Part shown: positions 14,014 to 26,100 of the stretch, piece after piece
Layout: each line of letters opens with the position of its first letter
How positions within the stretch are numbered: the stretch's first letter is position 1
NCBI GenBank assembly: GCA_029706075.1
Contig: JAINUG010000005.1
Span: 6,747,001 to 6,811,000, forward strand
Reading direction: 5' to 3'
DNA: 64,000 nucleotides
Origin: Aldrovandia affinis
Taxonomy: Eukaryota; Chordata; Actinopteri; Notacanthiformes; Halosauridae
The notes under the pieces: generated by a model
What the model saw: only the letters and a program-made list of their open reading frames with translations
Database searches by the model: none
Told to the model about the DNA's origin: nothing
Made by a program: the position numbers and the translations under genes

Positions 14014-14815
14014 ATGCATTTTACATTTTACATTTTAAGCATTTAGCAGACGCTCTTATCCAGAGCGACTTACAAGATGTGCATTAATACATGGTAAGAA
14101 CAATCATAGTTAGTGCACAAGATCAGTGCAGTAATACAGCAATAGACATCATTGCAGATGTCTGCGTATCATACCTGTAACACTGGGAAATAAAAGGTTA
14201 GTGTGTTTTTTAAATTATTTTTTTATAGTGTAGAACAAGTAAACAGTGGCGACGACAGATTGGCTAGATGGACAGTGTTCAGTGGTAGCGGAGTCTGAAG
14301 ATGTGGGTTTTGAGTCTCTTGCGGAAGATTGCAAGTGATTCCGCGGTCCGCGAGGAGCGGCTGCTGGGGGCCCGGAGGGATGGGACGCTCAGTTTGCCAG
14401 AGGAGGTGGAGCGGAGGGGTCTGGCTGGGGTGTAGGGTGTGATGAGTGTCTGGAGGTAAGGGGGAGCAGTTCCTCTAGCCGCTTAAAAACCAAGCAGCAG
14501 TGATTTGAATCTGATGCAATGGGGAGCTAGTGCAGAGAGGAGAGTAGAGGGGTGACGTGGGTGAACTTAGGTTGATTGAACACCAGACGTGCGGCAGCAT
14601 TCTGGACTAGTTGCAGTGGCTTGATGGCACAGGCCGGTAGGCCTGCCAGCAAGGAATTGCAGTAGTCCAGACGTGAGATCACCAGGGCCTGGACCAGGAG
14701 TTGTGTGACCTCTTGGGTGAGGAATGGTCGGATCCTCCGGATGTTGTGGAAGGAGAATCGGCAGGTCCGGGTGATTGCTGCGATGTGGGAAAATGCACAC
14801 AAGTAAATAACATAC
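14014..14815 (-). mobile_element. L2-like LINE, 3' portion
   Basis: The minus strand around 14527-14829 encodes SRLDYCNSLLAGLP and LQLVQNAAARLV, the segment after the reverse transcriptase core in fish LINEs of the L2/CR1 type. Its 3' end at 14014-14085 is the sequence complementary to gcatttagcagacgctctta. That is the same tail found on the V-SINEs here. Frameshifts and truncation make it non-functional. Confidence 0.8.
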
Positions 14816-14840
14816 AGTATTTGTATCACATTTATATTTC

Positions 14841-15039
14841 AGGCATTTAGCAGACGCTCTTATCCAGAGTGACTTAAACAGTTTACATTTCTTTACATAC
14901 AATCCATTTATACAGATGGATATTTTACTGAAGCAATTCAGGTCAGTACCTTGCTCAAAGGTACAATGGCAGTGCTCCACCTGGGAATCGAACCAGCAAC
15001 CAGTTCCAGTTCCCTAACCATTACACTACACTGCTGCCT
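14841..15039 (-). repeat. V-SINE, minus orientation
   Basis: Read on the minus strand: a tRNA-like head (ggcagcagtgtagtgtaatg), the V-SINE central domain (accttgagcaaggt-like) and the LINE-type tail ending in agcgtctgctaaatgcc. Confidence 0.85.
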
Positions 15040-16103
15040 AAGTAGTGTACTCCAATAAACATGCAATGGATACACAGTGGGCAACGTATGTACGCTGTTG
15101 ATGTAATTGTTACATTTCATTATTCAATTTTATATTATATATTATATTTATTATATGAAAACAATTTCAGGGAAAGCTAAACATTTTAGTTCACACAGCT
15201 GATCTGCTTTTTAATTGTAATAGTGTTTTGCTATATACGGCAAATGTGATAAAACTTCCTTGGGGCGCAGGAGAAGACGTGTCCGACTACTTGGTGATAA
15301 TCAGTGTTTGAGCTGCAGTTTTAAGAAGCTAAGCAGTGTTTTTCAGGAGGGAGTTGCACAAATACGCATTTTATGCTTTGATGAGCTGATTGAAGTATGA
15401 ATCAAATACTGTGAAAGGTGGTGGGCAATGTTTTTGATCATAACAAGATTGTCTTGTTATACCAACACCTACCACCTAAATAATAATAATATTTTTTATT
15501 ATAACACCTACCACCTAAATAATAATATTTGTATTGTTTTTGTTGGGAAGGTAGCGATGCTTATTTATACTTTTTCTGTGGTTTATGTGGAAGACAATAT
15601 TGCCTCCAGCTGTTTGGGAGGCTGGTCGTTCGTGGATCGTGGTGGTTGAGGGCTGATTTGAGCAATATCACTGTAAAACTGGGAGCACTTTTCAAGGGCT
15701 TGAGTCCCATAGACTCATCAGATACTCAGCTCCTGCGTTCCTTCCGTCCTATCTGCTTCTGAACTACAGGGGTTTGCGGTGCTGTATTACAGTAGGCTAC
15801 AGAACGTCCATTGCCAAAGTATTTTTCTTGATAATGCTCAATTACTTTTCAATAGATGCGCCAAATAGGAACGTTTCGGCTTCAAGGGCAGGGAGACAGA
15901 GCTTTCGATGTAAAAAAATATATACAGAGCTGAGTATCTGCTGTGTTGTCGAATCTGTGGTATAGCCAGTAAATGAATAGGTGTCCCAATCAAAACATCC
16001 AAGCAAGAAACAAACCCATGCACAACGTTCCGGTGTGAAACACAAGACCGTTTAATAGTAACGATAGTAAGTTAATGTTACTACAATTAACGTTATGCAA
16101 CTC

Positions 16104-16466
16104 CATCCATCCATCCATCCATCCATCCATCCATCCATTATCTAAGCCGCTTATTCCTGGTCAGGGTCGCGGCTGGAGCCTATCCCAGCATGCGTTCCGG
16201 GCGAGAGGCAGGAATACACCCTGGACAGGTCGCCAATCCATCGCAGGGCACACACACACTCACACACTCATACCTACGGGCAATTTAGAGTCTCCAATTA
16301 GCCTAACGTGCATGGACTGTCGGAGGAAACCGGAGTACCCGGAGGAAACCCACGCGGACACGGGGAGAACATGCAAACTCCGCACAGAAAGGCCCCCGGC
16401 CTGGATTCGAACCCGAGACCTTATTGCTGTGAGGCGACTGTGCTATCCACTTCACCACCGTGCCGC
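16104..16466 (-). repeat. tRNA-derived SINE with (ATGG)n tail and 14-bp target duplication
   Basis: The minus strand starts gcggcacggtggtgaagtgg (tRNA-like head), has box B gggttcgaatcc, and runs through gtttcctccgggtactccgg. It ends in an ATGG microsatellite. A perfect 14-bp direct repeat, acgttatgcaactc, flanks it at 16090-16103 and 16467-16480. This proves a single retrotransposition event, probably not very old. Confidence 0.9.
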
Positions 16467-17064
16467 ACGTTATGCAACTCAACATGTAATAATAAAACCA
16501 TGTTGGAGAACGGCAGCGCCCAGCCACACATGCATGACTACAGTAACGCAATCGTTCTGGCCAGTTCGCTCTATCGTACATGCTCCATCTCAATATTACA
16601 GGTGTTTTATGGAGCTATTTGGGCTCGGATTCCTTTATACATGTGTATTTTACATCAAAACGTGTTTCAAATTGTTAACTAACCACCTTCTCTAAATCAC
16701 AATATTGCTTTTTAGTAATAGTGCTAAAGGGGTATGGTAAGATGAACAGACATAACCTTTCTTTATAACATACTATTTGGGCAGTAGTCTGTATTTCATG
16801 TGGCTTGCTAGCTCGCTAGCGTGCCTCTTTGAATTCTAGCTGACATGGCAAGGGAGGAGCATGTTGTTAGCTAGCCCGTCTAGGAGGACTCGTGAGCATT
16901 CTAAAAATATAACCGTTCATTCTTCGAAAAATACTTCGTCACACCAAATGGCGAAGCACGAATGTTTTGCAGTCACAACGCGACCACTTTCACATAGCTT
17001 CTTCTCTACCTGTATTTATTAGCCAGCTTAGCTCACTTTGAACAATAACCCTCGCGCCGAGATA

Positions 17065-17072
17065 TCGCGAGA
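17065..17072 (+). promoter_or_regulatory. TCGCGAGA promoter motif upstream of UBR3
   Basis: The sequence atcgcgagaga matches nine of ten bases of the TCTCGCGAGA element of vertebrate housekeeping promoters (bound by Kaiso/ZBTB33-type factors). It lies about 65 bp before the start codon. The YY1-like word atgatggcggcg overlaps the start codon itself. Both fit a TATA-less housekeeping promoter. Confidence 0.45.
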
Positions 17073-17132
17073 GAATCCGAGAACACAGCAACAAGACAAC
17101 AAAAATAAATTCTGGACAACAATCCAGAGTGC

Positions 17133-20100
17133 ATGATGGCGGCGTCGCTGTTGCGCCGGGACAAGAAATTGACAGCCGCCTGTTTGAAGACCGACCTCAA
17201 CCGGACTGACAACAGTTTGGGTGTCCGTCAACTTCAAGAGCTGTTGGATAATGTTCTGAACCCAGAGAAGCCAGCAGGAGACACCGATGCCCTAGACTGG
17301 TGTAAATGCCTGCTAGCAGGAGGGGAAGGGTTCGAGGAGTTCTGCAAAACGGTCCGGTCCTATGACAACGCTACTTTGTGCGGTTTGGTGTGGACTGCCA
17401 ACTTCGTAGCGTACCGCTGTCGGACCTGTGGCATTTCCCCGTGCATGTCACTTTGCGCCGAATGCTTTAACAACGGCGATCACACGGGCCATGATTTTAA
17501 TATGTTCAGGAGCCAGGCCGGTGGGGCCTGCGACTGTGGAGACAGTAATGTCATGCGTGAGAGTGGGTAAGTAGCTAGCTAGCTCTGTAAATGTACGCAC
17601 AGGTAGCTAGCTAGCTAGTAGCTTCGGCAAGAAATCCCACGGATTTGCCATAGCAAGCTAACTAACTAGCAAGCAAGCTAAGTTACTGACACAACATGGG
17701 AGTACGATGAGAGACCTCTGCTTACTGCTGACTAACCCAGTTGATGTATGGCCATGGGAGTGTGATGCTACAGAGTGTCAGGGTTTAGTTTATTTTTAAC
17801 CCACGCCACGGACCATGACGGACCAAAACTGTGAAAGGTTTTGACAGAGCTATTACCCGTTAATTATTGTTCCGGTACGTTAGGCTTTGCGTTTTTATAT
17901 TAACCACTTAGAAAGCTAGCTAAGACATTTGCTAAGATGACTGTCTAGGTAGTTAAATTATCGCTAGCTACGTTATTTTACTTCTCGCTCGTCAATTGAT
18001 GCAGTTATTATAGTGTTCGAACGCTATCTAACTAGCTAACGTTAGCTACTACTTGTCAGAATTCATACACTATGCTGCGCAATAAAGGCGGATGATTACA
18101 TAAGTTACAGTTGTTAGATCGAAACGTTCACCCTTCGCCCAGGACACTACGCGTTAATATAGAAACGAGCATGTTTAAAACAAATACCAAAACAAAACCA
18201 ACAAACATAAATATAATAATACGATAACTGGTAATCAGTTAAAAAGCTGAGCTAGAACTCGGGATTTATTTTTTCCTGAACGCACCATAACTACACGTCA
18301 TTCCTCAGATCAGCATTCGGTTTTTCAGGTGTATCTGGTGATAAATTCTTCAACATCTGTAGCTTGCAAAAGTGGCAAGTTCATTTTTGTTGAACCGTGA
18401 TGACGCAGTGTTTAAATGAAAGCCGGTCCTCTCAGTTGTAACCGAACTTTTGAGGCACCCGGGAAACGGACAACCTTTCTGAAGTTTGAAGCATTTAGAC
18501 ACGCAAACACTAAATTCAATTAGACAGTATTGCTGTTGTTCCGAGTAGAAGTGATTGGACCTTTGTATTAAACCTTTTAATCTATTCGGTCATGTAATAA
18601 ACGTAGTCAATTATTCGTAATTTTTGTCCAATTAATTGCCAGGTTAATAAAATTAAAATAGCTTTTTTTGTCTAGCTTTTCACAATATGTACAGGCTGTG
18701 GTAGGTTATGAGCACCCCTTCTGGTGAATCTGTGCTGCTCCTAACATTGGAAACATTTGGGAAAATTTGCTAGATGAATATACAGATAATCTATACGTTC
18801 GCCTAGCAGTAGGCTGACATGACTAAAGGCTATACGTCCAAATATTGTAGTATCATATTGTAGGATGGAACAAGAATCACGCCAGCGCAAGAATCAATGT
18901 GCGGTAGTCTCAATGTAAATATTGAACAGTTAAAGAAAATCGAGTTAGCTAACGTTAGTAGCTTGCTTAGATAATATGCAAAGGTTTTTCAAATATGTTT
19001 ATCCTGTTCATCGAGTTCATTAAAGTTCATTAAGTCATCATTAAATAACACCCAACTGGCTATCTTTTAGTCTATAACTACGGGTTAGCTTAAAGTTGAT
19101 GGAAATATCATTTTATAATGGACAAGCCCTAATGTGACATAAGCTAAAAAAGGTAACCAGTTCCCCATGCTGGTCACTGTGTAATACTGCATTAATACAA
19201 AATAAATTCATCTCCATTTTAAAGTAGTTTTCAAACCAGTCAAGTTCAGCCGTAAAATACCTAGCTAGCATTAGCCGATTACAACGTGCTGTAGGTATAT
19301 CGATCATAACCCGACAGATGGAACTCAGTCAACAATCGGCCCATAAACAATAATGACGAAGTATATTACCATAATGGTTGGTATGTAAAAACGGTACTAC
19401 TGCCAATTATTTACATTACATTGCAGCTAGTTAGGGGGGATTCATATGAATCTAATATCGAAATACACCTGTATGCACTATGCCAAATTACCGAAAGTTA
19501 GCCTGGCCACGCACAAACCAAACTACCTAATAGGGGTGTGCAGAGACGTCACTATCTATCTGTTCAACCAACAAAATTATCTGTGTGCTTATCTGTATTC
19601 GGGTATAAACCCTGGATTGGGTGTGGTTTAAACCGGAAGTTGTATACAACAAAACGAAATGTAGAGAAAGCAGAGATTTTAGGTTGTTTAGAGATGTCAC
19701 ACTCCTGCGTACGTAGTTCTGTGTTCTTATCGCATCATGGGTACTATAGAGAGCGCTCAGAGCTGGCTGTATTAACTTCAATTACTCTATTGACCTAATT
19801 ATACTAGCCTATATTTACACTGCACTGTTACAACTAAATACTTTGACAAAATATATTTGTGACCACAGACACAATTCTATTGGAATAAGTGTTCTTTATT
19901 TTGACGTCATTGATGCTTATCGTAAGTATTTTATTAGGCTTTTATGTGAAGCGTTGTCTTGAATGCACGGTATTCCTAAATTTGCATATAGGGGCGTGAC
20001 CTTTACTCAAAAGACCCCACATTGTAATTTGCATTCTCTAACGTGACGTGAAGAAAGAACGCTATAACGTGACACAATTAGTAGAAAGGTTTGGGATTAC

Positions 20101-23100
20101 TTGCTAGTTAATTATTAAGATAATTGCCAACCTTGTTAATCAAACAGTTTAACATAATAGCTTTCTCTTTCGAACGTCACGTTACAGAATGCACATTATA
20201 AGATGGAATTGAGCAAAATTGATTAACGTATGTATATTGCAGCATTTTGAGTGCAATATGCATAAAGTCTAGCAAACCTTCTGAAGCTCTCTTCTCTCTC
20301 TTTCATTTACACTGCAGAATCTTTGCAGATCAGGTTAATGCATTTTAGATGATCAATATTCCCTGAATTCAGACAGAGGAGAAAGAGTAATTATCCCCAA
20401 ATTTAAATATGCTGTAAAGAACAACAGTGGCATCACAAAATATAATTGGTTATAGATTAATTGTTCGATTGTTAATAGAGGAAAGTAAACAGAAAAAGGT
20501 GAGGGTAATGGTCCGTTTAAAAGGTAAGGTAAGCTATATGTGCAGCAAAGTCAGGTAAAAAAGCACAAGCACAAGGCAAGTGCACTGGGCAGCAGAGAGA
20601 ATTTCAGAATACAGATACAGAATCTTTACTTTAGTTGTGTTATGTTACTACTTCAGGTGATAATCGAGTTTCCCTTTCACCTACTGATATAATGTTTCAA
20701 GTGTACAGTTCATGAAAGAAACTGTATCAGAGTGAATATCCATAACCATTTGTGATAGTGCTGTACAATTGTAAAGAACAATATCCATGAAATTATTTTG
20801 GCTTGTGTAAAATCTGCCTGGCTGGTAAATAATTTCATCTCCCAGACAAAAAGTTAATTTTGGACCCTGAGTTACAGTCCCAGAGGTGCAATCTGGTAGC
20901 CTAATTTACATGCCCATGAAGTGGTTCTATAAAGTAGAGCTAGAAGCATGCTTGAGAGGTCTGGATGAAGACGTTCTTGCTTGCCCTTGATATGGTCTAG
21001 TAGGTAGTTGTGATAACTGCACAAGCAACATTACCCTTTCTTAAAGATTAATATATAATTTGTCAAATCAATATAATTTTGAATATTTATCAGGTCAGTG
21101 ATTATAGCTTGCCAAATCGCTAAGGGTTTCACTTCCTGAGCAAGCGTTCTGTGATTATGTGATTGCTGTAATTCAATTCAGCTGATGTGGTTCAACCTCC
21201 AACCAGTGCAAATAACTGATCCCAGAACAGCCTTGTATACACTTTGTGCTGTTTACATGGAGGAATAATGTTCCGCATAAGCAAAGGAGCTGATTACATC
21301 ACTAGAAGAGTTAATGGATCTTGTAGACATGCAATCGTTATCTGGGGCTACAAAGTTTTGGATTGAGTGCATCAATGAGCAGCTGTTCCCAAACATGAGG
21401 AAGTTGGCAGTTTTCCTGCTTACTATGTTTGTCTCAACATACAACTGTGAGTCCAGCTTTTCCCACATTAACCAAATGAAAACCAGCACAAGTTGCTCCC
21501 TGATCAAATTTCAGGAATAAAAGCACTGGGTTGCCAATTAAACCCTCTATTTATTTCAATTCCCCACCCCCACGAGTCCGTCGCCTGTCCACGGGAGCGA
21601 GACACACATTCCTGGCCGAGTGTTCCCGCCTCTTCCGAGACGGGAATTCTTCCACGGACTCCTTAACCTTCTCTTCGACGGACTCGTGCCGGCTCTCCCT
21701 CCCCCCTCCCCCGGAGGCGGACAGCCAAATGCTGCCTCCGATCGGGCTGACGACCAGGGCCGGTCTGGTAGAGACGCAGGTTTCGATCTGCGTCCCTGAC
21801 GGGCAGCGCACACCACTCCGACGCGTGGTGCGGTAGACCGCTACGCCATCCGCCAGGCCCTACGTGTCTTTAAACCATGTAGATAACATTACATTTGTAA
21901 CAAACACAAAGATTGGGGTTTACCTGGCTCTCTCAAAAATGTTTAATAATGTTATGAACTGGTTTCACTTATATGATTTACAGAACAACCAAAATATTAT
22001 ATATAATTAACATTTATACTATACATTGTAAGCAGCACATTTCCCAGGAATGACAAGATCTGTTATATTAATGAGTCTGTAGCACAGGATAAATCACTGA
22101 TATGTATTTAAACTTTGGTTTTTTTACATAACTAAATACCAGAAGAGATTTGGATTTTTAAATCCATTTCTCTGAAAGATTTTTGAGGTGATTTGGTGTG
22201 ATAATTTAAGTATTTCTTCTTCAGTGAAAATCATAAGGAAAGGGTCATTATTCTTCTGTTTTCCATGTCTTTTGATTGAACATAATAAGTGAACAGTCCC
22301 TTTTGTGGCTCGTGAATTCTTTTTTTAACCCCCATATAGGCAATATGGCTATACTTGTTGAGGGGGTTCTTTTACTTTAGCCGTTGTGCAATGATGTAAT
22401 TCGGAGACCTCTGCTGTGAACAAGGCTATAATTGGTCCATGAATGGGACTGGCAGTGCAGATGGAAAAGAAACTGCAGGGAGGATTGCACAAATGTTTTT
22501 GTGAGTGCACTGCACATTGTTAAAGATTTTTGCTAGCAGAAGGGTGGTCTGTATGCCAGTGAGTTGTCAATCTTACTGTCTTAAACAGGCAAAAGGCTAA
22601 CTAAGATGCAGGATGCCGTTTGCTAACAAAGATGCCGTTTACAGCTGTGGGATATTGTTTCTGTTTATTTGTAAAGTAATGTTTTCTTCAGGGAGCTGGA
22701 AATCTGCGGTTGGAGTCTTGGTGTCAGTGTGTAGCTGGAGTGACTAAATGGTCTCAGTTGGTTTATGTGGTCATTAGAAATGTACAAAGGACAAGCCCAA
22801 TTTTAAACAAATACTTTGTCCTTCTGCTCTGATTTGTCTTGTTTATGAAAATATCATCTTCCAGTAGAATGGAAGGGGCTAAACAAACAAAGAAGGCAGT
22901 TATTGAACAGATTAAGAAAAAAACCCCAAACTTTTGTCTGATTCATAAAAAAGTGTAAAAGTGTCACTTATAGTATAAAATGTCTTAATGGAGCAGTTGT
23001 AACAGTAGGTTTGTGTTTTGCCTTACAGGTTTTGCAGAAGGCATCGGTTAAAAACAGGAGAGAATGTTCCTTCAGTCCCTCAAGACCTTATGCTGATGTC

Positions 23101-26100
23101 AGAGTTGGTTCTCCCCCGTTTCATTGTCTATATCATTCAGTACTTAAGAGATGGATACACTGAACCAGGTGAGAAACTATCAGAATGGTAGAACCATCCT
23201 GCAGCAGCTTGTAATCTTTCATGTTCACTATAGTTCACTATAGAGCATTCTAAATAGCATTTGTAACATTGACTGACACATTTTTGGGATTGTAAATTCA
23301 ATACATTAGTGACAGTTTTGTGACTGCAAATATAACTTATGCCAGTGACATTGTTGTTTTACTTGTTGATTTATTTTTTAAGAAAGGATGGGCAGTTTCT
23401 CTCTAGTTGACGACTCTGACACTGTCTCCAGATTATGTGGCTGATCCTTATCTTATCCCTCTCACAGACTCATCCACAGAGAGGGATCTTCAGAAGGTCT
23501 TGCAGCAGCTGGTGCCCCAGATCTCCTTCCTGGAAGAGCTAACCAAGATGGGCGGGGCTATGCGGACTGTCCTAACAAAGATCTTAACCAATCAGCAGAT
23601 ATTTAAAGACTTGAGCATGGGTAGGTTCTTGTTGCTGCTCCCTCTTTTAAGGTCACTGGTTCAGTTTTTTACTCCTATTAGAGTCAGCAAGAAAACCTAG
23701 TAAGATGGTTTTCAGTTGATGGAACCTTTGAAGGTATGAGGTTGCAAAATCACCATGGTGTGTGTCACGCCATCTCCTTATTACAATCTTCTTACTGCGG
23801 CATATTGATAACCTTTATTATCTGGATATTTGTGGGCCACATTGACCAGGGGCTGCTTTCCTTTTGACACATGATTGGTGTAATTAGGGTATTGCCCTTC
23901 CATTTTATGCACGTGGACTGATCCATTAGTGTGGCCTATGGTGATAATAAATGAGCCAGAGATGGGTATGTGAAGAAAAAGCAATCGCTGCGTAAAACAG
24001 GTGTTGCCCATTTCCTGTAGGACAAGAAGACAGTGTGTATGCTAAGAAGAACTATGACAAGTATCTGTCGGCTTTGAAGAGCTCTGGCCTGGTGCCAGTG
24101 GAGGAGAAGACTATGGCTGGGGCGGGGCCTGGGGCTGCAGAGCATGCTGATGCAGGGGCTGGAGCAGGGGCCCTCAGCTTACTGGGTGAGAACCTATTGG
24201 CTGTGCATCTCTGTACGACCTCCCTGAATTCACCCAAAATGCTGCAGGAACCGAATCAACCACTGAGCCAATCAGTAATCGGTAGTCACAAATCTCCGTT
24301 CCCAAATCTCCGTTTAACAAAACAAAACAAAAAAGTGTTTATTTTTCTCCCAATTTAGTGGCCAATTATACCCTCTATTTTCTTTCAATTTACCCTCCCC
24401 CACGAACTTGCTGCCCGCCTCTGCGGGACAAGACACTTCCCCGAGGCCGGCAATGAACTGCTTCCTCCGAGACGGAACTCGCCTATTATTTTGTCCACAG
24501 GGAAGTCCTTCATGCTCCTCAACAAGCTCGTGCCAGCTCACCATCCCTCCCTCCCCCTGGGGCGGACAGCTAAACTCTGCCCCTGATTGGGCTCCGGGCT
24601 AGTCTGGTACACTCAGGTTTCGAACCTCGACCGCGATAGGCAGCTCACACTCGTAAAGCACCAATCAAGATGAGTGCGTTAGACTGGTACACCATCCCAG
24701 ACCCTCACAAATTTACTTTTAACAGTTTAGACTTTTATGGTGGTGGCAATTGTTGTGAAAATAAGCACTATAAACACCCGAACAGTGTAGCAATTTCTAC
24801 CCTCCATATTCAAGTCGTTTTTTAAATGTAAAGATGTTTTTTTTCTTTTAAATGTATACCTTTTTCCAATCATATTCTTAAGCCGTGTTGCAACTTCCGC
24901 TGTCAATTTGGGAGAGTGTAGACAAGCATGTGCTCTCCTCTGAAACACGTAATGTAATTTCCTGCTTCTTTTCACACGTTTACAAGTTCTACAAGTTAAG
25001 CTTGCACAGATACAAGTCAGAGAAATACACTTCTGTGCAGTTTTGTGCTACTGGCCACAGTCTGCACTGGCACGGTCTGGATTCGATACCAGACCGTGGG
25101 CCCCACCCGTACACTAGAACAGTGCGTTAACGGGATGAGCTACCTAGCAGCCCCTATATTCAAGTACAGTTGAACTTTGGGTTTAACTTTGGTAGAGTTT
25201 ACCCATGAGTTGGGTAATCATGGAGTAATCAAGTTTGTGATGCATCAGACGGACTGATGTTGAAAACACCATTGGCTAGAATTATTATTTTTTTGGTTGA
25301 AACCTAGAGAATATTGGCCCATAGTGTGGAAAGCCTGTGTCGAGGCAAAATCTTTCATCTCAGCTGTATTGTACTGAGGGGGGTCTAATTTATTATTTGG
25401 TATATCCCTGAATTACATGGTCTATTTATTAATGCATCATAAAACTGATTCTGAAAGTACATGAGTCCCATATGGCACTCCTTTCTGATAATATAAATAT
25501 TCTGATTTTATTGTTGTTTGCTCTAGGGGCCACTGCAGCAGCCAGCCCTGATGAGTCTGCTAAAGAGGTAGGTCTGTGGGAGACGGTTGGGATGATTGAA
25601 ATATCATGCTCCATGTGTATATTTTTAGAGTGATGACACGTATCACTTGACAGCAGCATAACACTTTGGTGCATGTCTGTCTGATTCTGAGATAGAAATG
25701 AATTACTCTTAGCAGATTTTTCAAATTGGTTCCTGTTAATTTCCGAATTTGTACACAGATCAATTTGAGGGCAAGCTGCTGACATGATTTGTGTTCTCCG
25801 ACATGTCATCATTAACGTTATCTTACTGGCAAGGCATGTTGGTGACATGGATAGCAGGATATGGTTGTAATGCAGCAGCTGGTATCGAATCCCCTTTGTT
25901 TTTCCCTCCACAGGAGGAACAGGATGGAGGCCAAAATGTTGGAAAGAGAAAGCGGGTGAAACTAAGCAGCAGTACCAAAGGTAGTTAAAAAAACTTTACA
26001 TGTGACTTTCTAATGAGAAATTTACCCCCTATTCAAATTATTTATTAACTTGGTTACCAGCAACCATAACACCTTTGGCCTTCTCATGTCAAACTGCTGA

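Larger units (their letters stand above)
17567..23028 (+). other. UBR3 intron 1, 5.5 kb
   Basis: The first kilobase is rich in AGCT-type simple repeats (gctagctagctagtagc). A hAT fragment lies at 21290-21520 and a SINE A copy at 21541-21861. Elsewhere (about 18000-21000 and 21900-23000) I see AT-rich sequence without a gene or an obvious repeat. Confidence 0.75.
17378..23062 (+). other. UBR3: UBR-box zinc-binding domain of UBR3 (split by intron 1)
   Basis: Counting from the second Met, the Cys/His pattern begins at C82 (CGLVW). It continues with C95, C98, C103, C107, C110, H116, H119, C132 and C134 ([11 protein letters not shown]). The final ligands follow in exon 2 (GFCRRHRLK). The fold matches the UBR box of this ligase family. 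All ligands I expect are present. Confidence 0.9.

Noticed and set aside
16075-16695. 206-codon open frame on the plus strand
   Set aside because: It runs through the SINE at 16104-16466 and its CCAT microsatellite (repeated Ile-His-Pro-Ser residues); it is repeat sequence, not a gene.
25429-25911. 160-codon minus-strand frame
   Set aside because: It overlaps UBR3 exon 5 in antisense and shows no recognisable domain.
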